A stretch of 18,318 nucleotides of DNA from an uncultured Subdoligranulum sp. (GTDB taxonomy: Bacteria; Bacillota_A; Clostridia; Oscillospirales; Ruminococcaceae). The translations under genes and the position numbers were made by a program. The stretch is from contig NZ_CALADU010000318.1 in assembly GCF_937890665.1 (NCBI RefSeq), positions 1-18,318 on the forward strand. Reading direction: 5' to 3'. How positions within the stretch are numbered: the stretch's first letter is position 1; each line of letters opens with the position of its first letter. Of the stretch, positions 12,176 to 18,318 are shown in pieces. The notes beneath the pieces are model-generated. The model saw only the letters and a program-made list of their open reading frames with translations, was not told the DNA's origin and made no database searches.

Positions 12176-13666
12176 TTACGGTTTCTGTTCTGTTCCTTCG
12201 CTGCACCGAGCAACCAGCGGGATGCCCAGCGGGCTTTGCCGCACGCAGAGGGCGATCGTCTCCCCCGGCTGGGGCAGCCCGGCCGGGTCGTCGTAAAAGG
12301 ACAAGGGGAGGTCCTCCCCTTCCCACACCACAGAGAGCCGAACCGGTTCCTCGTCCTCCGCCGGGGCCTCCACCGCCGTCACCGTTCCCTGCGCCGGAGC
12401 GGCCGGGGCGGTCAAGGCCAGATTTAGGCTGTAACCCAAGGGATAAGCCAGAAAGAGGGCCAGCAGCCAAATCATCCACCGCTCCCGGGCCCGATGGGTT
12501 TTCCCGAGGGGATAGCGCCGCTCACAGGTCAGGATCAGCCCCACGGCCAGCACCCCGCAGAGCACCGCCAGCCGCACGGGATAAATGGCCACCCATACCT
12601 GAGATTCCGCCGTGGTCCAGAGCAGCGCCCCCGCCACCGGCAGGGCGGTGCCCATCAGGCTGACATGCATCCGCCGCCAAGCCGGGGTGGCCAGAATCTG
12701 ATCCCGGTAGCGGCTGCGGGGCTGGGTGAGATAGATGTTCCAGACAAAGATCTCCGGCCAGACCAGATAGAGCCCGAAAAAGACCAGCGGCAGCCAGCAG
12801 GCGAGCAGCGAAGCGGCGCGCAGCCCCAGCAGGGGGAGCCCCTCCTGCAGCAGCCACCACTGGACCAGCAGCGCCATCGGCGGCAGCCAGACCACCCGCC
12901 GCAGCCCGGGCAGCCACCGGTGGGCCGGGGTCCACTCCGCCTCGTCCCAGTCCAACACCGCCCGGACCTTCGGATAGGGATGGGCCATCCGCTGCCGCGT
13001 ATCGGTGCCGGTGTTGGCCACCCCCTGCGCCTGCAGAAGGTTCAGCAGCGCCGTCTCGTTGACCATGTCCCGGTCAAAGTGGTAGAGCCGGTTGCCCGCC
13101 TCGTCGTAGACGATGTAGCGCCCCAGCCGCGGCTTGATCTGCAGCGCAGCAGGGCGTTCCTCCACCACATGGTGCCACCCCCAGATCGTCCACCGCTCCG
13201 CCCGGCCATCGGGGGTCACCAGCAGCCCTTCGTTGCGGACCGCCACCACCAGCACTGCCATGGCCAGCACCCCCACCGCCAGAAAGACGTTGCAGGCGAT
13301 CACAGCGATCACATCCTCCGGGCCCTTGGCGGTACGGGGCAATACCGACAGAAGCACCGCCACCACCAGTTCCATCACGGCACAGGTGGGCAGGGCCCAG
13401 TCGGAGTTGTAGACGGGCAGTTCGTTCTCCTGCGGGGGACGCCGGCGGGGACAGTAGAGGATCTGCCACAGCCCCACCGGCAGGCAGAAGGCCGGTCCGG
13501 CCAGCACAGCCTGCCGCATGTGGGCCCCGCCGGGCAGCGGCTGCTGCCGCCAGTACCACAGGCCGCCCAGCCCGATGAGCAGCAGCGCCAGACCGGTCAG
13601 CCGCTGTGCCGCCGTGCGAAAAACCCATGCCTGCCGGGCTTGCTGTCCGGTCTTTCTTTCTGCCAT
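12176..13666 (-). CDS. Uncharacterized polytopic membrane protein
   Basis: I do not recognise the family of this 496-residue protein. Hydrophobic segments are visible near residues 22-38, 52-70, 93-110, 117-143, 260-280, 284-304, 338-352, 357-380 and 397-420. Between the fourth and fifth lies a soluble part (about 144-255) whose start, RNEGLLVTPDGRAERWTIWGWHHVVEE, resembles the strand pattern of bacterial PH-like membrane domains (weak inference). The C-terminal 75 residues after the last helix are hydrophilic and include VRLSVVWEGEDLPLSFYDD, a likely small beta domain outside the membrane. It stands alone, with its own promoter, between the pckA terminator and a convergent terminator. The ATG 13666 start has a GGGGG-containing ribosome site about 10 bases upstream. 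Base composition matches the chromosome. Confidence 0.72.
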   Translation of the reverse strand: MAERKTGQQARQAWVFRTAAQRLTGLALLLIGLGGLWYWRQQPLPGGAHMRQAVLAGPAFCLPVGLWQILYCPRRRPPQENELPVYNSDWALPTCAVMELVVAVLLSVLPRTAKGPEDVIAVIACNVFLAVGVLAMAVLVVAVRNEGLLVTPDGRAERWTIWGWHHVVEERPAALQIKPRLGRYIVYDEAGNRLYHFDRDMVNETALLNLLQAQGVANTGTDTRQRMAHPYPKVRAVLDWDEAEWTPAHRWLPGLRRVVWLPPMALLVQWWLLQEGLPLLGLRAASLLACWLPLVFFGLYLVWPEIFVWNIYLTQPRSRYRDQILATPAWRRMHVSLMGTALPVAGALLWTTAESQVWVAIYPVRLAVLCGVLAVGLILTCERRYPLGKTHRARERWMIWLLALFLAYPLGYSLNLALTAPAAPAQGTVTAVEAPAEDEEPVRLSVVWEGEDLPLSFYDDPAGLPQPGETIALCVRQSPLGIPLVARCSEGTEQKP

Positions 13667-13696
13667 GGTGTTTTTCCCCCTTCCTATCTATTTTTC

Positions 13697-13725
13697 AGTA
13701 TAACACAAAACCCCCGCTCTGCACA
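13697..13725 (-). promoter_or_regulatory. Extended -10 promoter for the membrane-protein gene
   Basis: On the minus strand TGTTATACT contains the extended -10 TGnTATACT (hexamer 13697-13702). Seventeen bases upstream is TGTGCA (13720-13725), a weak -35 lying in the pckA terminator loop. The extended -10 could compensate for it. Confidence 0.5.
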
Positions 13726-13738
13726 GGCAGAGCGGGGG
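13707..13738 (-). terminator. Terminator of pckA
   Basis: A 12-bp perfect stem (CCCCCGCTCTGC at 13711-13722 with 13727-13738) and a 4-base loop are followed on the minus strand by TTTT (13707-13710). It lies 39 bases beyond the pckA stop. Confidence 0.92.
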
Positions 13739-13776
13739 TCTTTAGTTTACAGGGTCGTCAGGCGACGGCGGTCAGC

Positions 13777-15381
<1,605 letters not shown>

Positions 15382-15423
15382 GATACATATACCTCTTTCT
15401 CTATACATTTGGCCGGTACGATC

Positions 15424-15479
15424 CGGCGGCCGGCTGGGCCGCCGACCGTTTTGGATGAGGGACATCCGGCCCTTGTCCC
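15424..15479 (-). promoter_or_regulatory. Structured 5' leader of pckA (two hairpins)
   Basis: Within the predicted untranslated leader are two stems. The first is 15424-15431 paired with 15437-15444 (8 bp, all G-C, 5-base loop). The second is GGGACA (15459-15464) paired with TGTCCC (15474-15479), with a 9-base loop. Neither has a T-run, so they are not simple terminators. They could stabilise mRNA or control its use. No known riboswitch is recognised. Confidence 0.45.
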
Positions 15480-15493
15480 CCACGTTACTTTTT

Positions 15494-15521
15494 ATTATAC
15501 ATAATTTGTCGCCAAAAGCAA
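15494..15521 (-). promoter_or_regulatory. pckA promoter
   Basis: Reading the minus strand, TTGCTT (15516-15521) and a perfect TATAAT (15494-15499) are spaced 16 bases apart, with a TG just before the -10. Transcription would begin near 15487, leaving a leader of about 105 bases. Confidence 0.8.
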
Positions 15522-15579
15522 GAATAAAAACTTTAAAAAATTTGTTACTTTTCTACTTTCCAACCCGGCAAGTGTCCCA

Positions 15580-15608
15580 TTGCGGGCGGCAGCGCTTTGT
15601 GGTAGTAT
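15580..15608 (+). promoter_or_regulatory. Candidate nanA promoter
   Basis: TTGCGG (15580-15585) and TAGTAT (15603-15608) have a 17-base spacer. An overlapping TATAAA at 15607-15612 is the other possible -10, but its spacing is poor. AGCGCTTT (15591-15598) lies in the spacer and resembles the core of a catabolite-response element, but the flanks do not fit. Confidence 0.55.
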
Positions 15609-15660
15609 AAAAGCAGAATTACGCCATACAGGGCATCACCAACCAAACGGAGGGATTACT

Positions 15661-16554
15661 ATGAAAACCAAGGAGCAGCTAGGCGGAATCTATGCCGCCA
15701 GCATCACTGCCTACGACGCCAAGGGTGCCGTAGACGCCGGGGCCTTACAGGCTGTCATGCGCCGCAATCTGGCCGAGGGCGCGGCCGGATTTTTTGTGGG
15801 GGGCAGCAGCGGCGAGTGTTTCCTGCTTACCGAGGACGAGCGGGTGCAGGTCTTTGAGGCCGCCGCAGCCCTGAAAGGCCAAGCCAACCTGATTGCCCAT
15901 GTCGGCGCCATCGGCACCGACGAGGCAGTGCGGTACGCCAAAGCCGCCATGGCGCTGGGGTATGACTTCTGCGCCGCCACCGCCCCCTTCTACTACGGCT
16001 TTTCCCCCAAGGAGATCTGCCGCTACTACTATGCCATTGCCGAGGCATCCGGCGCGCCGGTACTGATCTACAACTTCCCCGGCAACACCCACAAGGAGTT
16101 CGATGTGGCCAACCCCGACTACATTGAGCTGTTCCGCAGCGGGGCCATTTTGGGCGTCAAGCAGACCAACTACAATCTGTTCCAGATGGAGCGCATCCTC
16201 AACCTGAACCCCGACCTCATCGCCTTTGACGGCTACGACGAAACCATGGTGGCCGGACAGGCGCTGGGCTGCATCGGCTCCATCGGGTCCACCTTCAATA
16301 TGATGCTGCCCCACTACAAAAAGATCTTCACCCTCTTTGACGAGGGGCACCGGGACGAAGCGCTGGCCTTGCAGCACAAGGCCAACAACTGCATGGAGGC
16401 CATGTGTCGGGTGGGTCTGATCCCCGCCATCAAGTACGAGTTGGCTCGGCAGGGCTATCCCGTGGGCGATGCCCGCCCGCCGTTCAGCCCGCTGACCGAC
16501 GAGCAGAAAGCCTACGTGGACAGCGTGCTGGACCGGGATCTGGTCACCGAATAA
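15661..16554 (+). CDS. nanA: N-acetylneuraminate lyase
   Basis: The 297-residue TIM-barrel aldolase of the DHDPS/NAL superfamily cleaves sialic acid to N-acetylmannosamine and pyruvate in the cytosol. Seen are GGSSGECFLLT (47-57, carboxylate-binding loop, GSTGE-like), IYNFPGNT with Tyr137, VKQTN with the Schiff-base Lys167, FDGYDETMVAGQALG (the GYDE-type loop seen in NanA) and GSIGSTFNMM. The QTN and GYDE blocks favour NanA over DapA. The frame extends back to 15580, but ATG 15661 with GGAGGG (15649-15654) is the proper start. It is alone in its transcription unit here, divergent from pckA. Other nan genes (transporter, nanE, nanK) are not in the window. Sialic acid use fits a mucus-associated gut organism. 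Confidence 0.92.
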   Translation: MKTKEQLGGIYAASITAYDAKGAVDAGALQAVMRRNLAEGAAGFFVGGSSGECFLLTEDERVQVFEAAAALKGQANLIAHVGAIGTDEAVRYAKAAMALGYDFCAATAPFYYGFSPKEICRYYYAIAEASGAPVLIYNFPGNTHKEFDVANPDYIELFRSGAILGVKQTNYNLFQMERILNLNPDLIAFDGYDETMVAGQALGCIGSIGSTFNMMLPHYKKIFTLFDEGHRDEALALQHKANNCMEAMCRVGLIPAIKYELARQGYPVGDARPPFSPLTDEQKAYVDSVLDRDLVTE

Positions 16555-16562
16555 ACCACAAA

Positions 16563-16596
16563 AAAACTGCCGCCCCCGGCCGGGGGCGGCAGTTTT
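16563..16596. terminator. Bidirectional terminator between nanA and methyltransferase gene
   Basis: A perfect 34-base palindrome runs from AAAACTGCCG (16563) to CGGCAGTTTT (16596). It is very G+C-rich in the centre, with A-runs on the left and T-runs on the right. It separates convergent stops at 16554 and 16600. Confidence 0.93.
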
Positions 16597-16599
16597 GTA

Positions 16600-17355
16600 T
16601 TACAGTTTGCGCAGCTTGAACCGGATGCGCACATAGTCCACATACCATGCGTCGTCATGGTAGAGGACCGGGCGCAGGGCGTCCACCGTCTCGGCGATGA
16701 TGGTATCCGCCAAGGCCGGCTCCACGTCCGCAAAGGGCGCGGTGTCAAACATACGGATCCAATCTGCCAAGCCGTCAGGCCCTACCTGCCGGGTGGGACG
16801 GTCAAACAGGGTGGCATACTCCACCCGGAAGCCCGCCTTTTCCAACAGGGGGGCGTATTCCCCGATAGTGGGGAAATAGAAGGTGCGGCGGTAGTGCAGG
16901 CCGTGGGCCGCAAAGCGGCGTTCCAGCTCGGCGTGGACATGCTCGGCACAGCCTTTACCGCCAAATTCACAGACGAACAAGCCCTCCGGGCGAATCTGGG
17001 AGGCAATGTGGTCCAGCATGGCCTGCTGCTTGTCGGCATCGATCCAGTGCAGCACCGCGTTGGAGAAGATGGCGTCAGCGGGTTGCTCCAGCGCAAAATC
17101 CAGCGCATTGCCCTCCCGGAAAGTCAGGTCAGGGTAGGCCTGTCGGGCCAGCGCCAGTTGTTCCGGCGAGGCATCCACACCCAGCACTTGGTATCCGCGA
17201 TCCGCCAACTGACGGGTCAAAGCGCCGTTTCCACAGCCCAGATCCACCACCCGGGCCCCGGGGGCGGCATCCAGCAGGTCCAGTACCGCCGCGCCGTACT
17301 CCGGCACGAACATGAAGTCCTGCTTGTATTTTTCGGCATCCCAGTAGATATTCAC
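16600..17355 (-). CDS. Class I SAM-dependent methyltransferase (Tam-like)
   Basis: The 251-residue soluble protein has motif I VVDLGCGNG (36-44), the acidic residue binding the ribose (GVDASPEQ, about 59-66), EGNALDF and NAVLHWI, followed by RPEGLFVCEFGGKG. The layout and the phrase SNAVLHW resemble trans-aconitate or small-molecule methyltransferases, but the substrate is unknown and many methyltransferases share this pattern. The start is GTG 17355, preceded by GGGGGAG in the minus-strand sequence. The GTG overlaps the TGA of the upstream HExxH-protein gene by four bases, so the two are translationally coupled. A strong terminator lies directly after it. Confidence 0.85.
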   Translation of the reverse strand: MNIYWDAEKYKQDFMFVPEYGAAVLDLLDAAPGARVVDLGCGNGALTRQLADRGYQVLGVDASPEQLALARQAYPDLTFREGNALDFALEQPADAIFSNAVLHWIDADKQQAMLDHIASQIRPEGLFVCEFGGKGCAEHVHAELERRFAAHGLHYRRTFYFPTIGEYAPLLEKAGFRVEYATLFDRPTRQVGPDGLADWIRMFDTAPFADVEPALADTIIAETVDALRPVLYHDDAWYVDYVRIRFKLRKL

Positions 17356-18188
17356 GCGGTCGGCTCCCCCTTCGTTTCCCCCTCCGGCAGCGCGGCAGGA
17401 GGATCTTCTTCCGGCAGGCGGGCGGTACGTCCGGCCAGCCGCATCATCTCCTCATACAGGCCGCTGGCCGCTTCCGGCGAGTAGCCATAGACGAGGAAAG
17501 CATCCATGACATAGGGCGAATAGGGCAGCGCATTCAGCTCTTTGGTGAAGGCCATGGCGGCGATCTCACCCAACACGGCCACGCTGGAACGGTTGTGCAG
17601 CGGCTTCGGCGCCCACAGCTCGATCTTGTAGGTACGGGTCCAGATCTCCTTTTTATAGCGCTCCTCCACCCAGTGGAACAGCTCGTGGCCGATGAGCAGC
17701 TTGACGATGTCCAACTGACCGGTCAGTGCGTGGGGCACCCCCGGTTCGCTGAGCAGCGCCCGGCCTTTGCGCACACCGTCCATATAGATGTGCATCTTGT
17801 TGGGTTCCCGGAATTCCGCAAAGAGCACCCGCTCGGTGTTTTGCGGCATATCGGGGAAATCCACCAGCAGCCCCAGCTGTTTGGCCAGCTTTTCGGGGTC
17901 CCGCATGCGGTACTGGTCGGCCAGCTTCTGGGCGTATTCCCGCCCGCAGGCAATGGCCTGCCGGGTCAAGTCCAGACGCTGTTCGTCGTTGAATTTTCCG
18001 TTCAGCGGCTCCCGAGAGAAGGCGTAGTACGCCCAGTCCTCCTCGGGGATGCGGCACAAATCTTCCACGATCATGCCCACGGGACGAATCACATAGTGGG
18101 GCATTTCGGGACCGCGGCGGGTCCCCTGCGGGCCGAACAGACCTTCGGCAATGGGTTTGAGCAGTTGTTTAAACCGTTCCTTTGTCAT
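17352..18188 (-). CDS. Putative zinc-metallopeptidase-like protein with HExxH motif
   Basis: The 278-residue protein has no signal peptide or membrane helix and belongs to no family I can name. The telling part is LLIGHELFHWVEERYKK: H168-E169-x2-H172, an HExxH zinc site. About 36 residues later comes LGEIAAMAFTKEL with E208, a plausible third ligand. This layout recalls the ImmA/IrrE-type gluzincins (HELGH then EANAFA), although the surrounding sequence differs. The first 100 residues look like a helical non-catalytic part (TRQAIACGREYAQKLADQY). The tail after about 255 is Pro- and Glu-rich and probably disordered. It is coupled by a 4-base overlap to the methyltransferase gene. The ATG 18188 start has an AAAGG-type site at unusually long spacing. 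Protease activity is inferred only. Confidence 0.72.
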   Translation of the reverse strand: MTKERFKQLLKPIAEGLFGPQGTRRGPEMPHYVIRPVGMIVEDLCRIPEEDWAYYAFSREPLNGKFNDEQRLDLTRQAIACGREYAQKLADQYRMRDPEKLAKQLGLLVDFPDMPQNTERVLFAEFREPNKMHIYMDGVRKGRALLSEPGVPHALTGQLDIVKLLIGHELFHWVEERYKKEIWTRTYKIELWAPKPLHNRSSVAVLGEIAAMAFTKELNALPYSPYVMDAFLVYGYSPEAASGLYEEMMRLAGRTARLPEEDPPAALPEGETKGEPTA

Positions 18189-18209
18189 GGCAAGATTGCC
18201 GCCTTTCCC

Positions 18210-18236
18210 AAAAACGGCCCCGCAAAGCGGGGCCGT
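18210..18236 (-). terminator. Terminator of the minus-strand gene entering from the right
   Basis: A 10-bp perfect stem (ACGGCCCCGC at 18214-18223 with 18227-18236) and loop AAA are followed on the minus strand by a T-run (18210-18214). It sits between the stop at 18261 and the HExxH gene start at 18188. Confidence 0.9.
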
Positions 18237-18260
18237 CCCTGTTATTATCAGATGGTTTTA

Positions 18261-18318
18261 TCAGTGCACGTCGTTGACGGTGCCCACCACGATGATATCC
18301 TCATCGGGTTCACGGTCG
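18261..18318 (-). CDS. C-terminal end of an unidentified gene (start outside window)
   Basis: On the minus strand the last 18 residues, DREPDEDIIVVGTVNDVH, end in TGA at 18261-18263, followed by the terminator at 18210-18236. The fragment is acidic and too short to assign. Another frame stays open to 18248 (TCA) but gives an unlikely Trp/Ser/Thr-rich peptide, so the first frame is preferred. Confidence 0.5.
   Translation of the reverse strand, partial: DREPDEDIIVVGTVNDVH

Noticed and set aside
15382..15483. Longer pckA start at 15483
   Set aside because: The extra 34 residues ([15 protein letters not shown]…) are not PckA-like and would cover the leader hairpins. ATG 15381 has a good ribosome binding site and the family N-terminus.
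15588..15602. Catabolite-response element in the nanA promoter spacer
   Set aside because: Only the 8-base core AGCGCTTT fits. The outer conserved TG and CA positions do not.

Overview
The window reads as a G+C-rich, gut-type Clostridia chromosome, most like the Oscillospiraceae/Ruminococcaceae (Gemmiger, Subdoligranulum or Faecalibacterium type). This rests on gene content (ATP-type PckA, NanA, a YtqB/MnmM-type methylase, a COG2509 flavoprotein), Firmicute-style Shine-Dalgarno sites and short intergenic regions with strong hairpin terminators. It is an inference, because there is no rRNA or other taxonomic marker here. Most of the content is chromosomal housekeeping, with one clearly foreign-looking block.

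Layout. 1-312 is the 3' end of glyA, closed by a terminator. From a good promoter at 396-424 a plus-strand unit runs to a bidirectional terminator at 7435-7480: a cytidylate-kinase-like protein, a MATE exporter (start and stop codons overlapping), a DUF308 membrane protein, an AlgI-like MBOAT O-acyltransferase, an AlgJ/DHHW-like partner and a COG2509 FAD-dependent dehydrogenase. Converging on it is htrA (minus). Divergent from htrA is a two-gene plus unit: an mnmM-like tRNA methyltransferase whose N-terminus carries an apparent +1 frameshift, and a UvrD/PcrA-like helicase. Then come a polytopic membrane protein (minus), pckA (minus, with a structured leader) and divergent nanA (plus). A minus-strand pair follows, an HExxH protein overlapping a class I methyltransferase, and then the last codons of an unidentified gene.

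Most interesting point. The MBOAT/AlgJ pair (about 3257-6002) is visibly A+T-richer than its flanks and sits exactly at the 5' end of the COG2509 gene. A 24-bp perfect direct repeat (3233-3256 and 6003-6026) flanks it. The left copy is the beginning of a beheaded COG2509 reading frame with its own ribosome binding site. The right copy is the start of the intact gene, which now uses a start codon and ribosome binding site lying on the block's side of the repeat. Deletion between the repeats would restore an uninterrupted COG2509 frame directly behind DUF308. The block therefore looks like a surface-polysaccharide O-acylation cassette inserted at a gene start, and possibly still excisable. No integrase or transposase is visible in it.

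How the genes work together. Most neighbours have unrelated roles: one-carbon metabolism, efflux, envelope proteolysis, tRNA modification, DNA repair, PEP/oxaloacetate interconversion and sialic acid catabolism. Real functional pairs are AlgI/AlgJ-like (polysaccharide acylation) and, less certainly, the HExxH protein with its overlapping methyltransferase. No gene-free stretch exceeds 300 bases. The two longest (8957-9185 and 15382-15660) are divergent promoter regions and are described below. I saw no tRNA, rRNA, CRISPR array, recognisable riboswitch or transposase.
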